Part shown: in pieces, positions 36,142-44,935 of the stretch | Layout of the letters: each line of letters opens with the position of its first letter | Numbering within the stretch: the stretch's first letter is position 1 | Assembly (NCBI RefSeq): GCF_902859875.1 | Contig: NZ_CADIKF010000031.1 | Coordinates: forward strand, 1 to 64,000 | Direction: 5' to 3' | DNA: 64,000 bases | Source: Paraburkholderia solisilvae | Lineage (GTDB): Bacteria > Pseudomonadota > Gammaproteobacteria > Burkholderiales > Burkholderiaceae | Translations under genes and position numbers: made by a program | The notes under the pieces: generated by a model | Databases searched by the model: none | The model's input: only the letters and a program-made list of their open reading frames with translations | What the model was told of the DNA's origin: nothing

Positions 36142-37536
36142 TTACGGGTAGCAGTACGAGTCGGACGAACCGTCGCCGCCTTCGAGTCGAATCTGATGCG
36201 GACGATGCGTGCCCGGCCATTGAATGAAAAAGTCGTCCTCGAACTTGAGGCCGCCGCCCGGCGCCGCATCGAGTTTGACCATCCATCCATCGAGGCCATC
36301 CGGATAGAACTGATCGTCGATCACGCCGTACAGCGAGTTCGTGAAGTAGACGCGCTTGCCGTCGCGGCTCACTTCGACCATTTGCGGGCCGCCATTGAGC
36401 GGCTCGCCGCCCGCACCCGCATGCGTCGCGCGCGACACGATGCCGCCGATGCGCACGGTGCCGGTCAGCTCCGGATGAAACGGATCCGACACGTCGTATT
36501 GACGCAAGTCGCCGGTGCCCCAGCACGACACATACAGGTAACGGTCATCGAGCGACAGCGCGATATCGGTGACGAGCGGCGGCACCGCGCCGAAGCCTTT
36601 GAGCATCGGCGGCAACAGGTCCGCGTCGGCGGGCTCGGCGGGAATCTCGATGACTTTGCGTACCGCCCATTCGTTGCCCTCGCGGTACCAGGTCCAGATC
36701 GACGCGGACAGGTCCTTCAGGCTGATCACCGAATTGACGAAACCGTGCGCCATCGTCGGGTTGTGTGCGGGGCGCAGTTCGAACACGAGCTGGTTTTCCG
36801 CGCCGAAATCGATCACCTGCTTGTGCTTGCGCGTGTTGATGTCCCAGAAGTGCAGACGGTGCCCGTATTGGCCGCCGAGCAGCACGTCCGGCACGAGGCC
36901 GTTCTCGAAGGTCGCCGGCAGTCCCCACTCGCTCGTGACGACCGTGTCGTAGCCGAGGTGCCACCACGCGTCGTACGCGAGTTCCTGCGGGCCTCGATCG
37001 ATTTCCCAGCGGCCGCGAATATCGAATGTTTCGTGGTCCATCAGGAAGATGCCGCCGGGCGCTTCGCCTTGCGCGTTCGCGAGCGAGGCCACGTAGATGC
37101 CGGCCGGCCCGCAATGCACGGTGTGCGGACGCGTGTAGCCGGCTTTCGATGCGACCTCGTCGGGCTCCAGTACGCGCACGATCTTCGGCTTCCTGGCATC
37201 GGGTTTCGTATCGAGGATATGGATGCGCGACGAACGCAGTCCCGGCACGATCAGATAACGGCGTTCGGAATGCGGGTGCGGTGCGTTCGGGCACAGGCAT
37301 GAACTGCAGGCGTTCCAGCCGAAGTGATGCAGCTCGTCGCCGAGGTTCGGCATCTCGACGCGGTTGACGATCTTGCCGTAATCCGCGGACGCGGAGTCGA
37401 CATCGACCACCGCAATAGCGTCGGGTTTCTGCCGCGACGGGTCGAAGCTCGCGACATACGCGAGCGTTTCCCTGGGGGCGTCGGCTGCGAGACGGGCTGA
37501 AGGATAAAAGGTGGGATCGGGTTTCCACGTCGCCAT
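36142..37536 (-). CDS. Selenium-binding protein family, methanethiol oxidase type
   Basis: 464 residues from MATWKPDPTFYPS. Family hallmarks: LGDELHHFGWNACSSCLCP (with a CSSC motif), RPHTVHCGPAGIYVASLA, SEWGLPATFENGLVPDVLLG, YGHRLHFWDI, DITALSLDDRYLYVSCWGTG-like (here VTDIALSLDDRYLYVSCWG) and the C-terminal RPHQIRLEGGDGSSDSYCYP. SBP56/MTO enzymes are copper-dependent beta-propellers that oxidise methanethiol to formaldehyde, H2S and H2O2. The conserved His residues that could bind copper are present. No signal peptide is visible in the chosen start, although bacterial MTOs can be periplasmic. Forms an operon with the membrane gene downstream. Confidence 0.9.
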   Translation of the reverse strand: MATWKPDPTFYPSARLAADAPRETLAYVASFDPSRQKPDAIAVVDVDSASADYGKIVNRVEMPNLGDELHHFGWNACSSCLCPNAPHPHSERRYLIVPGLRSSRIHILDTKPDARKPKIVRVLEPDEVASKAGYTRPHTVHCGPAGIYVASLANAQGEAPGGIFLMDHETFDIRGRWEIDRGPQELAYDAWWHLGYDTVVTSEWGLPATFENGLVPDVLLGGQYGHRLHFWDINTRKHKQVIDFGAENQLVFELRPAHNPTMAHGFVNSVISLKDLSASIWTWYREGNEWAVRKVIEIPAEPADADLLPPMLKGFGAVPPLVTDIALSLDDRYLYVSCWGTGDLRQYDVSDPFHPELTGTVRIGGIVSRATHAGAGGEPLNGGPQMVEVSRDGKRVYFTNSLYGVIDDQFYPDGLDGWMVKLDAAPGGGLKFEDDFFIQWPGTHRPHQIRLEGGDGSSDSYCYP

Positions 37537-37968
37537 CACGGTTCTCCACGGTTGCCGCATGGGTCTCGCACGCGTGTCTCCTTGACGTGCGAACGGGCTG
37601 GACGCCATACGCATTGCTGATTGGCAGATGCTGCGCGGCCACAAAAGGTGACGCGTTCGGCATAGGTTATCAATCGTAGGCAATTAATCGGAGAAGTGGG
37701 GTGTTGCGATGCGCCCGATTGTGATGGGGAACGAAGCGATGCGATGTGCAATGAGCCCGGTTGGGCGTTTGATGGGAACGCCCGGCTGCCGTTAAGGTGA
37801 GCGTTTTCGGGAAGCGATGGCAAGAACGGGGACGGTGCCCGCGCATACGTCGGCTATATGGCGAATGCTTACTTCACACGAACGCCCGTAATGCGGCAGA
37901 TGCGAAGCATGGTGAGTACGTCCGCTCTGCTTCAATGCGTATCGACCGATAGATCGCGCGTTCGATGC
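37537..37968. other. Intergenic region upstream of SBP56 gene
   Basis: About 430 bases between two minus-strand genes. It holds the SBP56 promoter and one copy of the intergenic 18-mer at 37796. The in-frame extension of SBP56 upstream to 37683 is not supported by ribosome-binding site or family alignment. Confidence 0.4.
37796..37812 (+). repeat. Intergenic 18-mer, near-exact copy
   Basis: GGTGAGCGTTTTCGGGA followed by AG: 17 exact bases of the shared unit, one added A. Confidence 0.65.
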
Positions 37969-39072
37969 CTAGCGCCACGGCTCCGAGATTGTCGCGGCCA
38001 GTGCGAGCTTTTCGCGCACGAGCGCGGCGACATCCGGTACAGGCGCCGCGTGCACAGAGCCGATATGCGCGTCGATAAACTTCTGCACGGCGCCGTGCAC
38101 CGCGCGTATCGACCATCCGTCGATGCCGGTGAGACGCGACGGCGTACGCTTCAGTTCGTCGACGAGGTCGCGCGCGTCGTCGAAACGAGGCGCGACCCCG
38201 GTGTGCGCGGCAAGCTGTGCAGCGCTATCGGCCGCATAGGCGCGGTCGCTGCCGAGCCGGTCGATGTCGAGCACCGTCTGCGCGGCGTGGCCCATGCGCA
38301 ATGCGCTGAGCGCCCACAATGCAATAAACGCGCGGTACGCCTGCGTGCCTTCGATCGTGCGCGCGTACTGCTCGCACACTGCCGCGTACGCATCGTCGGA
38401 CGAAGGCGCCTGCTCCGGCAGGCGAACTTCGCAGGCGTCGAGCACAGCTTTCACGATCGGCTCGTTGCGGTTCAGGCCCAATACGCGCAGCGGCGCGGCG
38501 ACGAAGAACGTATTGCGCCATTCCTGATGCAATAGCCAACCGGATGCAAATTGCGAAGCGGGATTGCGCAATACCGCGACATGCAGTGCGGCCGGAAACG
38601 CGTGCTTGAGCCAAGGCAGTCTTCCGGACGAGCGGCAGAACTTGAACACCGGCATCTTGCCGGCCGCGAGTGTTTGTTCAGTGAGATGCTGCAGATACGC
38701 CTGCAACGCGGGAAACTCGGCGTCCGGTGTATCGCCGAAGCGGTCGGTGGCAAAGCGCCGCCGATAACCCGGCACGCCGCGCGCGCCTTCACGCATGAAC
38801 GGACGATACTCGGCGAAGTAAGGCGCATTGAGCGCAGGATGACCCGAATTGAAAGTGGGCTGAAGCGCGCCGAGATCCGCGAGCTTCAGATCGCCGATCA
38901 CATTGCTCAGCGGCTCGTAGAACGCGGTGACGGAATCGAGCGCGCGAAATCTCGACCACACCCAGGTGCCCGCGCTGCGCCATCCCGTATGCAGGAAGAC
39001 GCCGCGCGACAGCGTGCCTGCGGGGTCGTTTAGAGGGGCCGGACTAATCGGACTACTACCTGGCAGCGCCAT
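37969..39072 (-). CDS. Sulfotransferase-like P-loop protein
   Basis: 367 residues from MALPGSSPISPAP. The 5'-phosphosulfate-binding loop pattern is present as GVFLHTGWRSAGTWVWSRFR, and a 3'-phosphate segment resembles AALHVAVLRNPASQFASGWL with the usual Arg and Ser. Hydrophobic strand and helix segments fill the rest (YRAFIALWALSALRMGHAAQ). Such proteins transfer sulfate from PAPS to sugars or peptides, or in some clades act as P-loop kinases. No signal peptide. The start is selected by an AAGGA site about 12 bases upstream. It may decorate the surface glycan made nearby; this is inference. Confidence 0.75.
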   Translation of the reverse strand: MALPGSSPISPAPLNDPAGTLSRGVFLHTGWRSAGTWVWSRFRALDSVTAFYEPLSNVIGDLKLADLGALQPTFNSGHPALNAPYFAEYRPFMREGARGVPGYRRRFATDRFGDTPDAEFPALQAYLQHLTEQTLAAGKMPVFKFCRSSGRLPWLKHAFPAALHVAVLRNPASQFASGWLLHQEWRNTFFVAAPLRVLGLNRNEPIVKAVLDACEVRLPEQAPSSDDAYAAVCEQYARTIEGTQAYRAFIALWALSALRMGHAAQTVLDIDRLGSDRAYAADSAAQLAAHTGVAPRFDDARDLVDELKRTPSRLTGIDGWSIRAVHGAVQKFIDAHIGSVHAAPVPDVAALVREKLALAATISEPWR

Positions 39073-39658
39073 CACTGTTGTTCCTTGCACATGCATCTTC
39101 GATCGATGCGTGGCGATTATAGCCAATGCCGCTATCGCTTCACTGACAAGCGCCGCGCCGCGGACGGCACGTTCGAGGTAATACGCGACATGATATGCAA
39201 TGGTCGCGTCGATTATTTCTCTTGCATATTTCTGATGTCAGCTGGATTTACACTTCGGGATTACCCGATATTGCCGCGTTGCAGTCGAGCCAATAAAGTC
39301 TGAGCGGATTCGGATTATTAAAGTTTTTGTAAGCCTTCAATTAATGAAACTGCCAGTCAACACAATTGACGCCGGGCCGGCTGGCCAGTTCCGACATCGG
39401 CATGTCGCGCATGTTATGGGTTGGTATCGATACCCATATAAGAATGACAAAAACCTGCCGTAAACCAGGAGTGGTACGCGCTGTAGCGCAATGGAACAGC
39501 GCACGGCTTGCGATGCGCGTTGCGCGGCGCTTCAGCGTCGTGATTGAGAGTATTTATTCATAAGTGGCAAATCACGCTATGAGAGGGCGGGATATTGCCA
39601 GTTTCACCATGCAGCAGCATTTATCGGTAATCCAACAAAAAATTCCGGGGGCCATACC
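39073..39658. other. Divergent intergenic region, sulfotransferase-like / MCP
   Basis: About 590 AT-richer bases. It contains the inverted repeat at 39193-39229 and the promoter of the MCP gene. A TAAAGTTT at 39319 resembles a sigma-28 -35 box, but no GCCGATAA follows. No gene-like frame. Confidence 0.4.
39193..39229. promoter_or_regulatory. Inverted repeat ATATGCAA ... TTGCATAT
   Basis: Perfect 8-base arms 21 bases apart in the divergent region between the sulfotransferase-like gene and the MCP. It is 121 bases upstream of the sulfotransferase start and could be an operator for a dimeric regulator contacting two helical turns. Confidence 0.4.
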
Positions 39659-41224
39659 ATGATTCTGAAGAACCTGACGATTAAAATCCGGCTGTTTGCG
39701 GGATTTTCCACCGTCGCCGCCATTGCGTTTTTTATTTCCATTGTTTCGCTATATAGCCTGGGCACAACCACGGATGCATTCAGTCAGTTTGTGCATGGAA
39801 TCGACGCGCGCGCGCAAGTCGCGGCGGAGGTTCGCGCGGCCGTCGACCGCCGCGCGATCGCGGCCCGCAACCTGGTGCTGGTCACGAAGCAGTCGGACCT
39901 CGATATGGAAAAGGACGCGGTGACGCGTGCGCATGAAGACGTCAGTTCGCGCCTCAGGCAACTGAACGAAATGATTGCGAGCGCAACCGATACCAGTGAA
40001 ACGGCGCGCTCGCTGGTCGCGGAGATGAACCGTGTCGAGAAGCTGTACGGGCCGGTCGCGCTCGATATCGTCGCGCTCGCGCTCGCCCATCACCACGACG
40101 AGGCGATCCAGAAGATGGATGACGAATGCCGGCCGCTGCTCGCCCAACTGGTGAAAGCCACCGATGCATACGCGAGCTTTACGAAGTCCCGCGAGGAGCA
40201 GATCGTGGCGGAATTCGCGGAGCGCTATACCTGGCAGCGCAACCTGATCGCCGCGGTCTGCGTGCTGGCAGTCCTCGTCGCGATCTTCGCGAGCATCGCG
40301 ATCGTCGCCTCGATCACGAAACCGATCGACAAGGCGGTGCGCATCGCCCGCACGGTCGCAACCGGTGATCTGACGAGCACGATCGTCGTCGATCGCGGCG
40401 ACGAAACCGGCGCGCTGCTGCAGGCGTTGCGCGATATGAACGAACGACTGACCGAAACAGTCGGACGGGTCCGCTCGAGCAGCAGCAGTGTCGCCAGTGC
40501 GGCGCATGAGATCGCGGTCGGCAACGGCGACCTGAGCCGCCGTACCGAGGAGCAGGCCGCGTCGCTGCAGCAGACGGCGGCAAGCATGGAGCAGTTGACG
40601 ACCACAGTCCGGCAAAACACGCACAGCGCGCAGCAGGCGAAAGCCCTGGCGTCGAACGCATCGACCGTCTCGCAGCGCGGCAGCGATACGGTCGGCCGCG
40701 TCGTGACGACGATGGAAGCGATCAGCGCGAGCTCGGGCAAGATCGCGGACATTACCGGCATCATCGAAGGCATCTCGTTTCAGACCAATATCCTTGCGCT
40801 GAACGCGGCGGTCGAAGCGGCTCGCGCCGGCGAGCAGGGGCGCGGCTTCGCCGTGGTCGCGAGTGAAGTGCGCAGTCTCGCGCAGCGTTCGGCACACGCG
40901 GCGAAAGAGATCAAGGAACTGATCGCGCATTCGGTCCAGCAGATTCGCGACGGCTCGTCGTTTGCCGACGACGCGGGCCGCACGATGACCGAGGTCACCC
41001 AGGCCGTGGCGCGCGTCACGCAAATCGTCGACGAGATCGCCGCTGCTTCGCAGGAGCAGGGGCAGGGCATCGAGCAGGTCAACCAGGCGATTTCGCAGAT
41101 GGACGCGGTCACGCAGCAGAACGCGACGCTGGTCGAACAGGCGGCCGCCGCGTCGCAGTCTTTGCGGCAGCAAGGCGCCGCGCTTGACGAGACGGTGTCG
41201 TCGTTCCGGCTCGCCGTTGCCTGA
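39659..41224 (+). CDS. Methyl-accepting chemotaxis protein
   Basis: 521 residues. TM1 (LFAGFSTVAAIAFFISIVSL), a periplasmic four-helix-bundle ligand domain (about 35-190), TM2 (LIAAVCVLAVLVAIFASIAI), HAMP (about 213-265), then the signalling bundle with hairpin tip GIIEGISFQTNILALNAAVE followed by AARAGEQGRGFAVVASEVRS. It is a standard transmembrane chemoreceptor working with CheA/CheW in arrays. It lacks a C-terminal NWETF-type pentapeptide for CheR/CheB tethering. Ligand unknown. Followed by a c-di-GMP protein gene. Good GGGGG-type ribosome-binding site. Confidence 0.95.
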   Translation: MILKNLTIKIRLFAGFSTVAAIAFFISIVSLYSLGTTTDAFSQFVHGIDARAQVAAEVRAAVDRRAIAARNLVLVTKQSDLDMEKDAVTRAHEDVSSRLRQLNEMIASATDTSETARSLVAEMNRVEKLYGPVALDIVALALAHHHDEAIQKMDDECRPLLAQLVKATDAYASFTKSREEQIVAEFAERYTWQRNLIAAVCVLAVLVAIFASIAIVASITKPIDKAVRIARTVATGDLTSTIVVDRGDETGALLQALRDMNERLTETVGRVRSSSSSVASAAHEIAVGNGDLSRRTEEQAASLQQTAASMEQLTTTVRQNTHSAQQAKALASNASTVSQRGSDTVGRVVTTMEAISASSGKIADITGIIEGISFQTNILALNAAVEAARAGEQGRGFAVVASEVRSLAQRSAHAAKEIKELIAHSVQQIRDGSSFADDAGRTMTEVTQAVARVTQIVDEIAAASQEQGQGIEQVNQAISQMDAVTQQNATLVEQAAAASQSLRQQGAALDETVSSFRLAVA

Positions 41225-41340
41225 GATGCGCATACGCGCTGCGTTGAGCGTGCCGCGTCGCGTCGTTTTGCGCGAAAGCGGTGCGCACGCGCATGTGCAT
41301 ACGGACCGGATGAGCCATCGATGAACTCCAGACGAGACCG

Positions 41341-43878
41341 ATGAAGCCGATCTCCACGCATCGACGCGGCCGTGCCCGCCGGGTGAACGGCGCGAGTGCC
41401 GCGTTGTTGTCCGTGTGGCTCGTCGCGGTCGTGATGACGGCGATCGCGTGCCTGAGCGTCACGGTGATGTCGCTGCTGCTCGCGTATGTCGCAGGCGAGA
41501 GTCAATGGTCGAAGGCGCAAAAGGATGCGGTGCGCGCGCTCGAGCGTTACGAACATACGCATGCCGAAACGGACTATCAGGCATTTCTCGCGCATATCGC
41601 GGTGCCGCTCGCGGACCGGGTGGGCAAGCTTGAAATGGAGAGGCCCGCGCCGGATCGCGGCGTGGTTGTCGATGCGCTGCTGAAAGGGCGGATCGCGCGC
41701 GAAGATATCGACGGGATGGCATGGCTGTACCGCAATTTCCGTCATGTGCCGCTGTTCAGCGATGCGGTCGCGTACTGGGATGCGGGCGACGCGTACATTC
41801 TGCGGCTTCGCGAGATCGGCGCGCGTTTGCATGCGTTGACGCATGTCGAAGGCTCCGCCGACGGCGGCGCGGCCGGCGCTATCGATGAGATTGAAGCGGT
41901 CGACCGCCAGGCGACGCGTGCCGAGGACGGCTTCTCGCGCTCGCTCGACGAAGCGTCGCACATCACACGCGACGCGTTGATCGTCGCGCTGACCACCTCG
42001 GCCGTGTTGCTGCTCAGCGTCGTGACGACCTTCATGCGACGCCTGTTCGCGCGCGGCGAGCGGCTCGAAGGCGAATTGCGCAAAAGCGAAAAGCTGGCTG
42101 AAGTGACGCTCGCATCGATCGGCGACGCGGTGATCCGCACGGATGAAGCGGGTCGCGTCACGTATTGCAATACGATCGCCGCGCACATGCTCGGACGTTC
42201 CGTCGCGCATATGCATCTGCAGCCGTTCGACACGATCTGCGAACTGCGTGACGAGGCGAGCGGCGTGCGCGTCGCACCCGGCGCCCAATGTCCGCGCGCG
42301 CAGCGCGCGCAAGGGCAAGACGACGTCTCGCAACCGGCCTGTTACATCGTGCGCCCGGACGGCAGCCGTCTCGAAGTCGACTATGCGGCGACCACGCTGC
42401 GCGATGCGCAGGCACAGGTGATCGGCGTGGTCGTGGTGCTGTACGACGTGAGCGCAAAGCGCAAGCATGCGGCGCAACTCGTCTATCAGGCTACGCACGA
42501 TGAACTCACCGATCTGCTCAACCGCCGCGAATTCGAACGGCGGCTCGAGAGCCTGCTCGCGCCGGACGCTGCTGGTGCACACGGCTATGCGGTGATGTTT
42601 CTCGATCTCGACCAGTTCAAGATCGTCAACGATACGTGCGGGCATGCTGCGGGGGACGAACTGATCCGCCGCGTCGGGGCGACACTGCGCGCCTGTTTGC
42701 CGGATCACGCGGTGCTCGCGCGGCTCGGCGGAGACGAGTTCGGCGTCGTGTTGCCGGAGTGCGCGACGGCGGATGCGCTGGAAATAGCCGGCCAACTGTG
42801 CGACGCGGTCACCGCGATTCGCTTGCCGTGGGACGGGCGGATGCTGACGACCGGCGTGAGCATCGGCCTGGTCGGCGCGTGCGCATGCCTGACGTCGCTG
42901 AAGGAGGTCATGAAGGCCGCAGACGTCGCCTGCTATATGGCGAAGGAGAACGGCCGCAACCGCGTGCATCTGTTCAGCGTGGACGATCAGGCGCTGTCCG
43001 CGGCCAACGCGCAGATGGAGTGGGTCGCGCGCGTGAAAACGGCACTCGACGACGACTCGCTGTGCCTGTACGCACAACCGATCGAACCGGTGCGCCGCAA
43101 CTGCGCGCGCGCCGGTGAACGGACCGGCGATATCGGCGGCAAACATCGCAAACACGATTTGCACGATGCGGACCGGGCGCTGCGCCACGACGACACGCAT
43201 ATCGAAGTGCTGCTGCGCATGAAGGACGAGGGCGGTCTGCTGGTGCCGCCCGCACGCTTTATCGAAGCGGCGGAGCGGTTCAACCTGATGCCGGCGGTTG
43301 ACCGCTGGGTGATCGCACACGCATTCGCCGCGCTTGCGAGCGGCTGTCATCACGCGCGGACGTGGTCGATCAATCTGTCCGGCGCGTCGCTCGGCGACGA
43401 GCATCTGTTCGACTACATCGTCGCGCAGCGGCTTCGTTATGGCATTTCATTTGACCGCGTGTGCTTCGAGATTACCGAAACCGCGGCGATCACCCACTTG
43501 CATCGCGCGATCGCGCTGATCGACCGCTTGCGTGCGCTCGGCTGCCGCTTTGCGCTCGACGACTTCGGCACGGGTATGTCGTCGTTCAGGTATCTGAAGC
43601 ACTTGCATGTCGACTATTTGAAGATTGACGGCAGCTTTATTCAGGGCATGGTGCACAACCCGGTCGACCGCGCGATCGTGCAATCGATCAATCAGGTTGC
43701 GCATGCAACGGGCAAGCGCACGATCGCCGAGTTTGCCGACGGCGCCGCGATTGTCGAGTGTCTCGCGGACATCGGCGTCGATTATGTGCAAGGCTACGGC
43801 ATCGGCTTGCCCGCACCGCTCGACGCGCCGGAGCCGCAACGGCGCATCGCGCGCGAGCGCGATGCGCTGACATACTGA
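41341..43878 (+). CDS. PAS-GGDEF-EAL cyclic-di-GMP protein
   Basis: 845 residues. TM1 (residues about 20-50), an extracytoplasmic helical region, TM2 (ALIVALTTSAVLLLSVVTTF), PAS (about 255-370), GGDEF domain with intact GGDEF (463-467), and EAL domain with EVLLR (Glu622) and DDFGTG (Asp740, Asp741), so both synthesis and hydrolysis of c-di-GMP are possible. No RxxD inhibitory site directly before GGDEF. An unusual Arg/His/Asp-rich insert of about 30 residues (RNCARAGERTGDIGGKHRKH onward) lies between the EAL QPI strand and EVLLR, where family members normally have a few residues. It follows the MCP by about 115 bases. Confidence 0.92.
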   Translation: MKPISTHRRGRARRVNGASAALLSVWLVAVVMTAIACLSVTVMSLLLAYVAGESQWSKAQKDAVRALERYEHTHAETDYQAFLAHIAVPLADRVGKLEMERPAPDRGVVVDALLKGRIAREDIDGMAWLYRNFRHVPLFSDAVAYWDAGDAYILRLREIGARLHALTHVEGSADGGAAGAIDEIEAVDRQATRAEDGFSRSLDEASHITRDALIVALTTSAVLLLSVVTTFMRRLFARGERLEGELRKSEKLAEVTLASIGDAVIRTDEAGRVTYCNTIAAHMLGRSVAHMHLQPFDTICELRDEASGVRVAPGAQCPRAQRAQGQDDVSQPACYIVRPDGSRLEVDYAATTLRDAQAQVIGVVVVLYDVSAKRKHAAQLVYQATHDELTDLLNRREFERRLESLLAPDAAGAHGYAVMFLDLDQFKIVNDTCGHAAGDELIRRVGATLRACLPDHAVLARLGGDEFGVVLPECATADALEIAGQLCDAVTAIRLPWDGRMLTTGVSIGLVGACACLTSLKEVMKAADVACYMAKENGRNRVHLFSVDDQALSAANAQMEWVARVKTALDDDSLCLYAQPIEPVRRNCARAGERTGDIGGKHRKHDLHDADRALRHDDTHIEVLLRMKDEGGLLVPPARFIEAAERFNLMPAVDRWVIAHAFAALASGCHHARTWSINLSGASLGDEHLFDYIVAQRLRYGISFDRVCFEITETAAITHLHRAIALIDRLRALGCRFALDDFGTGMSSFRYLKHLHVDYLKIDGSFIQGMVHNPVDRAIVQSINQVAHATGKRTIAEFADGAAIVECLADIGVDYVQGYGIGLPAPLDAPEPQRRIARERDALTY

Positions 43879-43955
43879 CTTCAGCGAACAGCATCGGTCA
43901 GGCACCCTCCTTGCTCGAAAACGAGTGTTACACCAGCCATTCATAAGGAGGTTTC

Positions 43956-44114
43956 ATGCGACGATCCTGGATCATTGCATTCGTGTTGCCGCTCGCCCTG
44001 GGAGGCTGCCTGTCCTTTAGCAGCAGCGATCCGCGGCCGCCGGACCACACGACCGTGGTCGTTCCGCAGGATCAGGCGCCACACACGGTCTGCGACGGGC
44101 GCACGCCCTGCTGA
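43956..44114 (+). CDS. Small lipoprotein, 52 residues
   Basis: MRRSWIIAFVLPLALGGCLS: a short positively charged start, a hydrophobic stretch and lipobox ALGGC with lipidation at Cys18, then a 34-residue Pro/Asp-rich tail with two more Cys (VCDGRTPC). AAGGAGG lies six bases before the ATG, a strong translation signal. Function unknown; the tail is hydrophilic (PPDHTTVVVPQDQAP). It stands alone between the GGDEF-EAL gene and the converging DUF2459 gene. Confidence 0.8.
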   Translation: MRRSWIIAFVLPLALGGCLSFSSSDPRPPDHTTVVVPQDQAPHTVCDGRTPC

Positions 44115-44166
44115 CGTTTTTGCAAGGCGCGTGGAGCCGATTGATGCGACGCCGGAAGCCATCGTG

Positions 44167-44868
44167 TCATCGCCCGCTCACGGTTTGCGACGCGGCAATC
44201 CCGGCCGCGTCGCGCATCACGCCGTCGGCAAACAGCGAGTCGCTTACCGGCAGTCCCGCCGCTCTCAACGCGCGCGCAGTCCAGATATTGCAGGTGTGAA
44301 ACGCGTCGTAGGTGAATGTCGCGGCAAAGAACACACTGCCTTCGTAAGGCCCGTCGCCTAGCTTGACCGGCGTACCGGCGTCGCCGGTTTGCACCGACGA
44401 CTGCAAAAACGCGTTCAAACCCGCGAGCCCTTTCTTTCCGATGCGCAGATCGATCACGCTCGATGCGCCAAACGCGTCCTGCGGTGGCGCGCGCAGCACG
44501 GTCATCAGCAACGCGGCGTGACTCGGGAAAAGTGCGCCGACTGCAGCGAACACACCATGGTCCCGTTCGAAGACGAAGCGCCGTTCGCCGAAGCCGAAGC
44601 AGAGATAACGCGCGCCGTCGAAGCCCGCGGCGAGTGCGCCGACAGCCGGCGCGGCGTCTTCGCGATGCATGCACACGTCGGTGTGCCATTCGCGCCTGAC
44701 GACGGAAAGCGTCGCGACGGGCGGGCGTGCATCCGCGAACGGCGCCGGCGATGGAATCGGCGTGGTCGCACATCCTGCGGAGAGAAGCGATAGGGCGGCT
44801 GCGGCGGCGAGCGCAAACGCGTCGGGCCCACGGCAATGTCGACTTCGATTCCGCCACCGCAGATGCAT
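44167..44868 (-). CDS. DUF2459 family lipoprotein
   Basis: 233 residues from MHLRWRNRSRHCRG. A signal segment (AFALAAAAALSLLSAGC) with lipobox precedes the mature part. Family features: REWHTDVCMHRED, FGFGERRFVF, SSVIDLRIGKKGLAGLNAFL, GSVFFAATFTYDAFHTCNIW and TARALRAAGLPVSDS. The DUF2459 family has conserved His and Cys (HTCNIW, HTDVC) and may be a hydrolase of the NlpC-like circular permutation type; no activity is proven. It lies directly downstream of the aldo/keto reductase gene on the same strand; a longer start (44943) would overlap that gene by eight bases. I prefer the start that gives a proper signal peptide. Confidence 0.8.
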   Translation of the reverse strand: MHLRWRNRSRHCRGPDAFALAAAAALSLLSAGCATTPIPSPAPFADARPPVATLSVVRREWHTDVCMHREDAAPAVGALAAGFDGARYLCFGFGERRFVFERDHGVFAAVGALFPSHAALLMTVLRAPPQDAFGASSVIDLRIGKKGLAGLNAFLQSSVQTGDAGTPVKLGDGPYEGSVFFAATFTYDAFHTCNIWTARALRAAGLPVSDSLFADGVMRDAAGIAASQTVSGR

Positions 44869-44935
44869 CAGCCGATGCAGGCAGCCACGCAAACGCCAAG
44901 GCGGACGAGCCGTTACGCGTGGCCGCACGAGGCCC

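Noticed and set aside
39319..39326. TAAAGTTT as a sigma-28 (FliA) -35 box for the MCP gene
   Set aside because: No GCCGATAA-like -10 at the required spacing.
40780..43404. An 874-codon minus-strand frame opposite the MCP and GGDEF-EAL genes
   Set aside because: Shadow frame; low-complexity Arg-rich translation, no start signal.
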